Assembly (NCBI GenBank): GCA_030531305.1
Contig: JAUNNT010000003.1
Coordinates: 1-45,492 of the forward strand
Reading direction: 5' to 3'
DNA from: Akkermansia sp.
GTDB lineage: Bacteria > Verrucomicrobiota > Verrucomicrobiia > Verrucomicrobiales > Akkermansiaceae
DNA: 45,492 nt
Shown here piece after piece: positions 35,323-43,267 of this stretch. The notes below the pieces were generated by a model, which had not been told where the DNA came from, did no database searches, and saw only the letters and a list, made by a program, of their open reading frames with translations. A program made the translations under genes and the position numbers. Position 1 is the stretch's first letter. Every line of letters begins with the position of its first letter.

Positions 35323-36390
35323 TCAATACACCACATCCTCGCACCAGAGCGGCCCTTTCTGCCAATCGGCATCCACAAACCCCACCTCTTGGTAGATGGC
35401 GGGAATGCCGCAGTTGTCAAACAGGGAGAACAACCGCTCCCGCCAACCGCAGCCGGGAGCAATTGCTCGCAGCATGACGCTGCAAACCGTCAAGGCCGCC
35501 GCCGTACACACGGGCGAGCGCAATAGGCAAGACGGCTCATCCTCCGCCAGCTGCCACTCATCCTGTTCCGGGATTTGGTATTTCCACTCTCAGCGGTCGG
35601 GAGTCTTGAGAACGGGCGTGGCGCCGCCGCGCGGGGAAATCTGAAGCCAATGGCGGTTCCATACCCTTCCCTGATGGGCGCACTCGTTGCGAACACGATG
35701 CAACAGGGCAACTGCGGACACAAAGAAATCACGGGACGAGAATCCGAAATGCGCCGCGATTTCCGATACTATCGACTTCCTCAGCCCAACGGAAATCAAT
35801 GTACCCAGATTGCCAAAAGTGGCAAACTCCATAAATACCCACACTGGCAGGAAGCGAGCCTCTGCTATGTGCTTCACGCAAAGGTAATGGCGTGCCGCCA
35901 CGCTGCCGCTGCTATGATAGACTGCATCCACCTTTTCAAGCATAATCCTGCAGAATGACTTGCCACCCTTGCCTCGCTTGACCGTATGAAACTTGGTACA
36001 ATAATTGGAGACGAGGTTTTGAGGATTGACGCTATCAGGAGAGCGCGCCGCCAGCACGGAAGCGATATGCTCTCGCAAGGCGATTTCGATTCGTGAAACA
36101 GCATCAGAGAGGAGAAGGCGCAATTGGTGATCAAACCAATAGTACTCCATGACACGCTCCCAGCATGTATCCGGCAAAAAATCCTTGGAAAGCTTCCCGG
36201 ACCGAGAGTTTTCCAGAGGGCGGCGAAACTGATGCCAATATGCAGAAAGGCGGTAATAATTCACTTGTGAAAGCTGGCGGCATATCTCCCGCTGCAGCTC
36301 GTCCACGGTTAACCCGGCCGAACTGCCCATTCCGCGCGACACGAGTTGTTTTGCAAGTTCTTCGCGGGTTTTATAGTAGTGCGGCATCAT
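35323..36390 (-). pseudogene. Second Abi_2/AbiF-family HEPN gene (AbiF-2), interrupted by in-frame TGA
   Basis: From ATG 36390 the frame runs 266 residues to a TGA at 35592-35590, then continues in the same frame for 88 more codons to a TGA at 35325-35323. The first part has YYRLSAYWHQFR (45-56), DAVSRIEIALR and the HEPN motif RNECAH (234-239) with RVWNR. The part beyond the stop ends in EVGFVDADWQKGPLW, the same C-terminal pattern as AbiF-1 (GLPEHWKSHPLW), so one reading frame was split by one nonsense codon. It may be inactive, make a truncated HEPN protein, or be read through. ATG 36390 or 36387 is chosen, because upstream sequence is the structured RNA. No Shine-Dalgarno is visible. It is flanked by 28-bp direct repeats. 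Confidence 0.8.
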
Positions 36391-36500
36391 GTATTGTATA
36401 GAAAGATGTGGCCCGGAATGAGTTTCCCCACGCCGGGCCGAAAGGTGCGGATTTTTTCGCTGCAGCACAGCAACGACCCATACGGGCACTCCGCGTTTCT
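36391..36500 (-). ncRNA. Candidate AbiF-2-associated structured RNA
   Basis: A predicted transcript of about 110 nt between the promoter at 36535-36507 and the AbiF-2 start. The strongest hairpin pairs GGCCCGG (36439-36433) with CCGGGCC (36416-36410) around a 16-nt loop; a second pairs CGTTGC (36475-36470) with GCAGCG (36463-36458). Its position, the strong promoter and the hairpin close to the ATG match AbiF-1, although the sequence differs. The antitoxin role is inferred from AbiF family reports. Unlike AbiF-1, no T-run follows the hairpin. Confidence 0.5.
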
Positions 36501-36506
36501 GAAGAT

Positions 36507-36535
36507 TTTCTATCACCCTCTCCTCCCTATGTCAA
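36507..36535 (-). promoter_or_regulatory. Promoter of AbiF-2 RNA and gene
   Basis: A consensus TTGACA (36535-36530), 17-nt spacer and TAGAAA (36512-36507). Same -35 box and spacing as the AbiF-1 promoter. Confidence 0.6.
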
Positions 36536-36585
36536 GCGATTTTTGTCCGCCGAGAAACAAAACACGCGAAAATGCCACATACCCC

Positions 36586-36613
36586 GGCGCAAAACGGTTG
36601 GAGAGTTAGGTTG
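36586..36613 (+). repeat. 28-bp direct repeat, right copy (AbiF-2 cassette)
   Basis: Exact copy of 35273-35300 in the same orientation. Its last three bases form the first half of the -35 box of the osmC promoter. Confidence 0.9.
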
Positions 36614-36639
36614 CGGGCGGGGTGGGCGGCGGGTAGGAT
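36611..36639 (+). promoter_or_regulatory. Promoter of OsmC-family gene, predicted leaderless
   Basis: TTGCGG (36611-36616), 17-nt spacer, TAGGAT (36634-36639), then 8 nt to ATG 36648. Transcription would start within 1-2 nt of the start codon. The -35 match is moderate. Confidence 0.45.
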
Positions 36640-36647
36640 GGCGGGGT

Positions 36648-37064
36648 ATGGACAAATATACATCAACCACCACGTTGGGCGACAGCGCTCGCTGCCGCAC
36701 GATTTTCACCGCGAGCGGCAGCTCGTTCACCACGGATCTGGATTGCAGCCAGGGCGGGCTGGGCGAGAACCCCGTTCCCGCGGCCATGCTGGCCGCCGCC
36801 GCGGCCTCCTGCATGCTCAGCATGATTGCCTTCAAGGGCAAGCAGCGCGGGTTCGAGACCAAGGGCATCTGCATCTCCGCCGGGGTGGAGCACGACGCCA
36901 ACGGCATATCCGCCCTGCTCTTCGACATCCACGTGCCCATGCCGCAGACCGAGGAGACCAAGCGCCTGCTGGAGAGCTGCGTGAAGTCCTGCCCGGTGGG
37001 CAAAGCCATCTCGGAGAACGTGGAAAAGCGCTTCTCCTGGCATTGGACCACCTGGATGGACTGA
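36648..37064 (+). CDS. OsmC-family peroxiredoxin-like protein
   Basis: A protein of 138 residues. The OsmC fold is shown by the two cysteines in AAAASCMLSMI and ESCVKSCPVGKAI, placed as the peroxidatic and resolving pair of the OsmC/YhfA group. Such proteins reduce organic hydroperoxides in the cytoplasm. The frame is open upstream to 36408, but that part runs through the direct repeat and the antisense of the AbiF-2 RNA; ATG 36648 fits the family start. It is divergent from pyrE with the AbiF-2 cassette in between. Confidence 0.88.
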   Translation: MDKYTSTTTLGDSARCRTIFTASGSSFTTDLDCSQGGLGENPVPAAMLAAAAASCMLSMIAFKGKQRGFETKGICISAGVEHDANGISALLFDIHVPMPQTEETKRLLESCVKSCPVGKAISENVEKRFSWHWTTWMD

Positions 37065-37080
37065 GGTCAAGCGAATTTGC

Positions 37081-37109
37081 CTGACAAGCGGGTTCCCGTG
37101 CTGTATAAT
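37081..37109 (+). promoter_or_regulatory. dnaE promoter
   Basis: CTGACA (37081-37086), 17-nt spacer, TATAAT (37104-37109), 14 nt to ATG 37124. The leader would be about 7-8 nt. Confidence 0.65.
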
Positions 37110-37123
37110 GGACGGCACAGGCT

Positions 37124-40100
37124 ATGGCATTCACGCATCTTCACGTACACACGGAATACTCGCTGCTGGACGGCATGATTCACACCAAGGACTTGATTGA
37201 GCGGTGTGAGGAGCTGGGCATGCACTCGGTGGCCATCACGGACCACGGCAACGTGTTCGCGGCCATCGAGTTCATGGACAACGTGAAGAAGCACAACAAG
37301 AAGCTGCAGGAGTGGAACGCGGAGCACCCCGATGAGAAGAAGCCCCTGTTCAAGCCCATCCTGGGGTGCGAGGTGTACCTGGCCCCCACCGGGCTGGACG
37401 TGAAGAAGCAGATACCCGGGCGCAGCAAATACACGCACCTGGTGCTGCTGTGCGAGAACAACACGGGCTGGGCGAACCTCATCAAGCTGGTGTCCCGCGG
37501 CCACCTGGAGGGTTTCTACTACAAGCCCCGCGTGGACTACGCCACCCTGCGCGAGTTCTCCAAGGGCCTCATCTGCCTCACCGGCTGCATCTCCGGCCCC
37601 ATGCAGGAGTGGATTCTCAAGGAGGACCCCGAAAAGGCCGAGCAGGTGCTCTACACCCTGAAGGACATCTACGGGCCGGACAACCTCTTTGTGGAGCTGC
37701 AGGACCACGGGCTGGCGGAGGAGCGCAAGTGCACGCCGGAGCTGGTGCGCCTGGCGCGCAAGTACGATGTGCCGCTGGTGGTGACCAACGACGCCCACTT
37801 CCTGAACGCGGCGGACCACGACGCGCACGACATCCTGATCTGCGTGGGCACGGGCAACAAGCGGATGGACGCCAACCGCATGCGCTACCCGCAGAGCGTG
37901 TACTTCAAGAGCGAGGAGGAGATGCTGGAGCTCTTCCCCGAATACCCGGAGGCCTACGAGAACACCAACCGCATCGCCGAGCGCTGCAACACCTCCATCA
38001 AGCTGGACTCCACCTCCACGGAGCGCTACCCGGAGTTCGCCACGCCCGACGGCTCGCCGCGCGAGGAATACCTGCGCAACATCTGCTTCAAGGGGCTGAA
38101 GGAGCGCTACCCGAACGCCACGCCGGAGCGCTGGGACGAGCTTTCCAAGCGCCTGGACTATGAGCTGGGCATCATCAACCAGCTGCGCTTCCCCAGCTAC
38201 TTCCTCATCACCGCAGACTTCATCAACTGGGCCAAGGACCACGACATCCCCGTGGGTCCGGGCCGCGGTTCCGCCGCCGGCTCCCTGGTGGCCTACTGCA
38301 TGAAGATCACCAACATCGACCCCTTCCAGTTCAGCCTCATCTTCGAGCGCTTCCTCAACCCGGAGCGCGTCAGCCCGCCGGATATCGACATCGACTTCTG
38401 CCAGACCCGCCGCCCGGAGGTGATTGAATACGTGCGCCAAAAGTACGGCGAGCGCGCCGTCACCCACATCATCACCTACGGCACCATGGGTGCCAAATCC
38501 GTGATACGCGACGTGGCGCGCGTGCTGGACCTCAGCTACGGGGATTCCGACAAGCTGGCCAAGCTCATCGAGAGCGGCCCCGGCGTCACCCTGGAGAAAA
38601 CCTGGAAGGCCAACGAGGAGCTGCGCGCCCTGGTGCAGGGCAACCCCACCTACCAGGAAATCTGGGACTACGCGCTCAAGCTGGAGGGAACCGTGCGCAA
38701 CGTGGGCATGCACGCAGCAGGCGTCGTCATCGGCGACCGCGACCTGGACGACTACGTGGCGCTCACGCGAGACGACCTGAGCAACCCGCAGGGCGAGGTG
38801 GTGGCACAGTGCGACATGGGCGCCATCTACAACGCGGGCCTGCTGAAGATGGATTTCCTGGGACTGAAGACGCTCACGGTGATGAAGGACGCGGAGGGGT
38901 ACGTGCGGTGGCGCGAGCCGGGATTCCGCTATGATGCGGTGGACATCCAGGACGCGGACACGCTGGCTCTGCTCAACCGAGGCGAGACCATGGGCGTGTT
39001 CCAGCTGGAATCTGGCGGCATGGTGGACCTCTGCCAGCGCTACGGCATCAACAACATTGAAGACATCATCGCCCTGCTGGCCCTCTACCGCCCCGGCGCC
39101 ATGCAGTTCATCGACGAAATGATTGCCGTGAAGAAGGGCGAGCGGCAGGCGGAGTACGAGCACCCCCTGCTGGAAACCGTCTCCGGCATCACCTACGGCG
39201 TGATGATCTACCAGGAGCAGGTGCAGGCCGCCGCCAAGCTGCTGGCAGGCTACACGCTCGGCGGCGCGGACCTGCTGCGCCGCGCCATGGGCCACAAGGA
39301 CCCCGTGGAGATGGCCGAGCAGCGCAAGCGTTTCGTGGCGGGCTGCTGGGAGAACAACAAGATCGACGAGAAGACCGCCAACGCCATCTTCGACAAGATC
39401 GAGAAGTTCGCAGGCTACGGCTTCAACAAATCCCACTCCGCCTGCTACGGACACATCTCCTACTGGACCGCCTACCTCAAGGCACACTACCCCGTGGAAT
39501 TCCTCTGCGGCCTCATGAGCAACGAGTCCACCAACGAGAAAATCGGCGTATTCATCCAGGAGGCCAACCGCATGGGCATCGAGGTTCTCGGCCCCTGCGT
39601 CAACCACTCCGCCGTCAAGTTCCAGCCCGAAACCATGCCCAACGGCAAGCTCGCCGTGCGCTTCGGCCTCGCATCCGTCAAGTCCATGAGCTCGGAAACC
39701 GTCCGCGTCATCGTGGAGGAGCGCGAGAAGAACGGCCCCTACAAGAGCCTGGAGGACCTCTGCTACCGCATCCCGCCCCAGGTGCTGCGCCGCAACCAGG
39801 TGGAGGTGCTGGTGAAGTGCGGCGCGTTCGACTGGATGCACGTTTCCCGCGCCACGCTCTTCGAGAGCATCGAGCAGTGCATCGGCGGTGCCGCCAGCGT
39901 GCACAAGGACGCCGAGGCCGGCCAGATGGCCCTCTTCGACATGACGGAAACCACCACCTCCTCCACCAACGATGTGCCCCACCTGCCGGAATGGCCCAAG
40001 GAGCAGCGCCTGGCGGACGAGAAGGAGTTCACCGGAGCCTACTTCACAGGCCACCCGCTGGATGCCATGCGCGGCATCATCGACGACCCCCGCTACGTGG

Positions 40101-40645
40101 CCATCGGCACCCTGCCCGACCTCACGCGCGAGGAAATCGACCACGTGCGGGACATGGCGGGCATGCTGCGCGGGGTCACCTTCAAGATGACCAAGAAGGA
40201 GCCGCCCACCAAGTTCGCCGTCATCACCGTGGAGGACTTCACCGGCAGCACGGAGGCCTTGGTGTGGGGGGAGGCATTCAAGAAGGCCATGGACCAGGAG
40301 GGCCTGCTGCAGGTCGGCAGCTTCGTGCGCTTCCGCGCACGCATCTCGGAGGACGACCGCACCGGCGGCAAGAAGGTTTCCGTGAACTCCATGGAGCCCC
40401 TGCCCACCGCGCGCCGCAACGGCGCCCAGGGAGGCCGGCACTACGAGGTCACACTCAACACCGCGCGGCATGATGCGGGAGACCTGCAGCTGGTGGCGGA
40501 CATCCTGCAGCGCCATCCCGGCAAGGTGCCCGTGTACGTGAACTTCCGCAACTCGCTGGGCAACCGCGCCTGCATTGAGCTGGGAGAGCGCTTCTGCGTG
40601 ACCCCGAGCCAGAAGCTGGACGAAGAACTTTCCCTCTATTCCTAA
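37124..40645 (+). CDS. dnaE: DNA polymerase III alpha subunit
   Basis: A protein of 1173 residues, the replicative polymerase. The PHP domain is at the N-terminus (THLHVHTEYSLLDGMI). The polymerase palm has GPGRGSAAGSLVAY and the catalytic PDIDIDF at about 419-425. The helix-hairpin-helix and OB domains follow, and GQMALFDM at about 927-934 is a likely sliding-clamp binding motif. Like many DnaE1 proteins it keeps PHP metal ligands (HLHVH, then DHGN). The stop TAA shares one base with the start of the serpin gene (TAATG), so replication polymerase and serpin are co-expressed. Confidence 0.97.
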   Translation: MAFTHLHVHTEYSLLDGMIHTKDLIERCEELGMHSVAITDHGNVFAAIEFMDNVKKHNKKLQEWNAEHPDEKKPLFKPILGCEVYLAPTGLDVKKQIPGRSKYTHLVLLCENNTGWANLIKLVSRGHLEGFYYKPRVDYATLREFSKGLICLTGCISGPMQEWILKEDPEKAEQVLYTLKDIYGPDNLFVELQDHGLAEERKCTPELVRLARKYDVPLVVTNDAHFLNAADHDAHDILICVGTGNKRMDANRMRYPQSVYFKSEEEMLELFPEYPEAYENTNRIAERCNTSIKLDSTSTERYPEFATPDGSPREEYLRNICFKGLKERYPNATPERWDELSKRLDYELGIINQLRFPSYFLITADFINWAKDHDIPVGPGRGSAAGSLVAYCMKITNIDPFQFSLIFERFLNPERVSPPDIDIDFCQTRRPEVIEYVRQKYGERAVTHIITYGTMGAKSVIRDVARVLDLSYGDSDKLAKLIESGPGVTLEKTWKANEELRALVQGNPTYQEIWDYALKLEGTVRNVGMHAAGVVIGDRDLDDYVALTRDDLSNPQGEVVAQCDMGAIYNAGLLKMDFLGLKTLTVMKDAEGYVRWREPGFRYDAVDIQDADTLALLNRGETMGVFQLESGGMVDLCQRYGINNIEDIIALLALYRPGAMQFIDEMIAVKKGERQAEYEHPLLETVSGITYGVMIYQEQVQAAAKLLAGYTLGGADLLRRAMGHKDPVEMAEQRKRFVAGCWENNKIDEKTANAIFDKIEKFAGYGFNKSHSACYGHISYWTAYLKAHYPVEFLCGLMSNESTNEKIGVFIQEANRMGIEVLGPCVNHSAVKFQPETMPNGKLAVRFGLASVKSMSSETVRVIVEEREKNGPYKSLEDLCYRIPPQVLRRNQVEVLVKCGAFDWMHVSRATLFESIEQCIGGAASVHKDAEAGQMALFDMTETTTSSTNDVPHLPEWPKEQRLADEKEFTGAYFTGHPLDAMRGIIDDPRYVAIGTLPDLTREEIDHVRDMAGMLRGVTFKMTKKEPPTKFAVITVEDFTGSTEALVWGEAFKKAMDQEGLLQVGSFVRFRARISEDDRTGGKKVSVNSMEPLPTARRNGAQGGRHYEVTLNTARHDAGDLQLVADILQRHPGKVPVYVNFRNSLGNRACIELGERFCVTPSQKLDEELSLYS

Positions 40646-41808
40646 TGCCCAGATTTATTGTCAGGCTTGTTGTGGGACTCGGCATCATCGCGGTGACGCT
40701 GCTGATTATGTTCGGCCCCACGGTATGGACCCGCCTGCACCCTGAGGCGGAAACGCAGGAGCCGCAGCAGGGCGTGGTGACGGACGCCTTCTCCCTGCAA
40801 CTCTTCCACGCCATAATTGACACGGGCGCGGAAAATCCCACCATTGCCCCCCTGCCCCTCACGGACCTGCTGCTCCACTTGCGCGAAATCAGCGCAGGCG
40901 ACGCGCGGCGGGAATTGGAGCAGCTGCAGCTCTCGGAAGGCGCGGACCCGCAGAACACGCCTCTGCCGTACGGCTGCCTGGTGGCGGTGGACCGCGATTT
41001 GCCCGCAGGTCCGCTCCGCACGCCGCTGGTGACCCGCCTGCCTCTCAAGGAAAGCGTGCCGCAATCCCTGAGCATGTTCAACGGCATGCTCTGCCGCGCA
41101 TCCAACGCCCCCGACGGCCAGGTGGTGGACAGCACCGTGCTGAATGCCAGCACCCAAATGATGGCGGCATCCGCAGCCAATTTCTCACCTGAGTGGGAGC
41201 ACCCGTTCCAGCCCGGCGACACCCTGAGGGAAGCCGATTTCTACAATGCGGACGGCGGTCTGCCGCATGTCGACCTGATGCGCTGCCGCGCGCCGCTGCG
41301 CTCCGCGAGCGCGGAGGACGGCTCATGGGAAGCCGTGGCGCTGCCGTTCAAGGGAGTCCAAAAAGGTACGCCCGTGGTGTTCATCGCCATCCTGCCCAAG
41401 GACAACGCTCGGGAATTTGCCAAGGCACTCACCCCTGCCAAACTCACGGAAATCCGTACAGCGCTTGCCGCTGCCGCGCTGCAGGACACCACGCTGGAAA
41501 TGCCCGCCGTCAATGTGAACACCCCCACCCGCGACATCGCCGGATTGATGAAGCTCATGGGGGTGAACGCGGTGTTTGATGCAGGCAAGGCGGATTTCTC
41601 CCCCATCACCCCGCAGAAAATCAGACTGGACGCCCTTTTGGACAAGGAGCGCATCATTCTCACCGATGGCGGCAGCCGCACCGCCCCGGATGCCAACGTG
41701 GACTACGGCGAGAAGCGCATTTCCCTCAACAAGCCCTTCGTATGGGTGGTGTGCGACCTCTCGTCCCCCATGCCGCCGCACTTCATCGGCCTCATGGAGA
41801 ACCGCTGA
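40645..41808 (+). CDS. Membrane-anchored serpin-family protein
   Basis: A protein of 387 residues. A signal anchor spans about 4-23. The serpin fold is visible in order: AFSLQLFHAII (48-58), IAPLPLTDLLLHLREISAGDA, VVDSTVLNAS, FSPEWEHPFQPGDT, VALPFKG and VVFIAILPKD, TLEMPAVNVNT, LMKLMGVNAVFDAGKADFS, and the C-terminal PFVWVVCDLSSPMPPHFIGLMENR. The reactive loop (about 335-362) is short, and the alanine-rich hinge of inhibitory serpins is replaced by TDGGSRTAPD, so protease inhibition is doubtful and it may be a non-inhibitory or atypical member. Orientation places the serpin domain outside the inner membrane. It starts on the last base of the dnaE stop codon. Confidence 0.85.
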   Translation: MPRFIVRLVVGLGIIAVTLLIMFGPTVWTRLHPEAETQEPQQGVVTDAFSLQLFHAIIDTGAENPTIAPLPLTDLLLHLREISAGDARRELEQLQLSEGADPQNTPLPYGCLVAVDRDLPAGPLRTPLVTRLPLKESVPQSLSMFNGMLCRASNAPDGQVVDSTVLNASTQMMAASAANFSPEWEHPFQPGDTLREADFYNADGGLPHVDLMRCRAPLRSASAEDGSWEAVALPFKGVQKGTPVVFIAILPKDNAREFAKALTPAKLTEIRTALAAAALQDTTLEMPAVNVNTPTRDIAGLMKLMGVNAVFDAGKADFSPITPQKIRLDALLDKERIILTDGGSRTAPDANVDYGEKRISLNKPFVWVVCDLSSPMPPHFIGLMENR

Positions 41809-41859
41809 TGCGGGCTGGAGATAAAAAAACGACATACCGCCATTTTTTTCATCTTTTTT

Positions 41860-41887
41860 TTGGCATTTCCTCATCGGCGTGTATTAT
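41860..41887 (+). promoter_or_regulatory. Promoter of unknown membrane protein gene
   Basis: TTGGCA (41860-41865), 16-nt spacer, TATTAT (41882-41887), then AGGGGGTAGAT and ATG 41899. Leader about 5 nt. Two T-runs (41843-41849 and 41853-41861) lie just upstream; no stable stem precedes them. Confidence 0.55.
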
Positions 41888-41898
41888 AGGGGGTAGAT

Positions 41899-43194
41899 AT
41901 GGAAACACATGACAATGAAAAACACGGGCTGCGGCGTGTGTGGGCAGTGGTGAAGCGCGTGGTGGGCAGCACGTGGATGGTGCCCGTGTTTTGCCTAGCG
42001 GTGGAGCTGCTGAGCTTGGTGGTGGGAGCCTGGGTTGGCACCGACAGGCCGCGCACCACGCCTGCGGGCAGTATGGTGCTTGAGTTCACAACCGCATTCG
42101 CCCTGCTGGCCGTTCCCGTGGTGTTGCTGTGGTTCATCGGCACCTGCTTTATGAAGCAAAGCTGGGGGCAGCGCGGGTTGCGCCTTCTCTTCACGCTGCT
42201 GCTGGGCGGCGCCACCTTTGCGGTTCTGGTCATGTACGTGGTGATGTTTGCGTTCGTCAACGACGACCACAGGGCTGACAATTGGGTGGTGCCGGAGGGC
42301 GTGGCGCTCGAGGTGCCGGCAGACTTTTATGTGGATGACGGCGCGCCCGATATCGTGAAGCGGCTGGCCGGGGAAAAATCCGGACACGGGACATCAAGCG
42401 AACACGTTTCGCTGCCGGAGGGTTCCTCTCCCCTGCCGCCGAAAAACCTGGAGCTGTTGGCCAAGGAGCATCCCGACATGCTCCGGGAGTTCTGGATGCG
42501 CGCCAAGCTGCTGGGCAGGCAGGAATACACCCGCTGCCACTTCTGTGAGTGGCCGCAAGGAGGCACCGGGTACCATTGCACCATCAAATTGGCTGGCACC
42601 GGCACCCCGCCGGCAACCAAGACCCGCGATGAGATATTCGATGACAGCCCCGACACCACCGTCAGCACCGTTGAACAGCTGGAGAACGGCTGGTCCCTCC
42701 TGTCCCTCATGAGAGAGGTGAGTTTCGGGGATGGTGAGAAATTGGACGGCAAGCGCATTCAAGCCTTCACCGTGCAGCAGTACGACGGGCACTTTGCCGA
42801 ACTCGCGCAACACCCCGCCATGGAGACCGTGGAGACCCTCCTGCCCCTTCCCCAAACGCCGTGCCTGAAGCTCGCTGAGAGCGCGCAGCCCGGCATCTAC
42901 AGCATCACCATCTGGCTGCCCAAGGATGCCCGCAGGGATGGCCACTATGAAATCCGCGCCTTCGAGTACAACACCGGCACGGAACTGAGTCTGGAACGCG
43001 ACCCCACCCTGAAACCGGAATCAGGCTACGAGCTGGCGAACGCCTTTGTGCTGGAGAATCCCGATTTCATGGTGTACACGGGCGACTGGGGCCAATACTA
43101 CGGCAGCCGCTGGCAGGTGTGGTTCGTTCCCAACCAAGGCGAAAAAGAGCTGGTGTGCGAGCAGTTGTTCCTCATGCAGGGCTGGATGCGGTGA
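41899..43194 (+). CDS. Unknown membrane protein, three N-terminal helices
   Basis: A protein of 431 residues that I do not recognise. Three hydrophobic helices lie at about 24-46, 66-88 and 94-120. The remaining 310 residues are soluble and mostly beta-like, with a CHFC pair (about 214-217) and the tail YTGDWGQYYGSRWQVWFVP. Base composition and codon use match the neighbours. The gene has its own promoter and ATG 41899 is 11 nt from the -10 box. No functional link to dnaE or to the glycosidase downstream is apparent. Confidence 0.7.
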   Translation: METHDNEKHGLRRVWAVVKRVVGSTWMVPVFCLAVELLSLVVGAWVGTDRPRTTPAGSMVLEFTTAFALLAVPVVLLWFIGTCFMKQSWGQRGLRLLFTLLLGGATFAVLVMYVVMFAFVNDDHRADNWVVPEGVALEVPADFYVDDGAPDIVKRLAGEKSGHGTSSEHVSLPEGSSPLPPKNLELLAKEHPDMLREFWMRAKLLGRQEYTRCHFCEWPQGGTGYHCTIKLAGTGTPPATKTRDEIFDDSPDTTVSTVEQLENGWSLLSLMREVSFGDGEKLDGKRIQAFTVQQYDGHFAELAQHPAMETVETLLPLPQTPCLKLAESAQPGIYSITIWLPKDARRDGHYEIRAFEYNTGTELSLERDPTLKPESGYELANAFVLENPDFMVYTGDWGQYYGSRWQVWFVPNQGEKELVCEQLFLMQGWMR

Positions 43195-43218
43195 AACCGC
43201 CGCGCTGGCGCGCGGCGA

Positions 43219-43251
43219 ATTAGGATTAGGGATAGGATTAGGAAAGGGTGG
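43219..43251 (+). repeat. TTAGG-like short repeat tract
   Basis: Units of the type ATTAGG/GATAGG recur four times in about 30 bp, just after the unknown membrane protein and before the nested palindrome. The 12-mer TTAGGATTAGGG found here also occurs on the minus strand in the AbiF-1 hairpin RNA (3965-3954). Confidence 0.45.
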
Positions 43252-43267
43252 CTGGTAAGCGGGCGTT

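Noticed and set aside
35590..35592. TGA recoded as selenocysteine or tryptophan in AbiF-2
   Set aside because: Other genes here end normally with TGA, no SECIS-like hairpin is evident just after it, and the residue is not at a conserved position.
35273..36613. Insertion sequence or integron cassette
   Set aside because: There are direct repeats but no transposase or integrase and no clear terminal inverted repeats, so I describe it only as a repeat-bounded cassette.
37067..40516. A 1149-codon open frame on the minus strand
   Set aside because: It is antisense to dnaE, is made of histidine-, valine- and glutamate-rich sequence produced by GC-rich codons read backwards, and has no recognisable domain.
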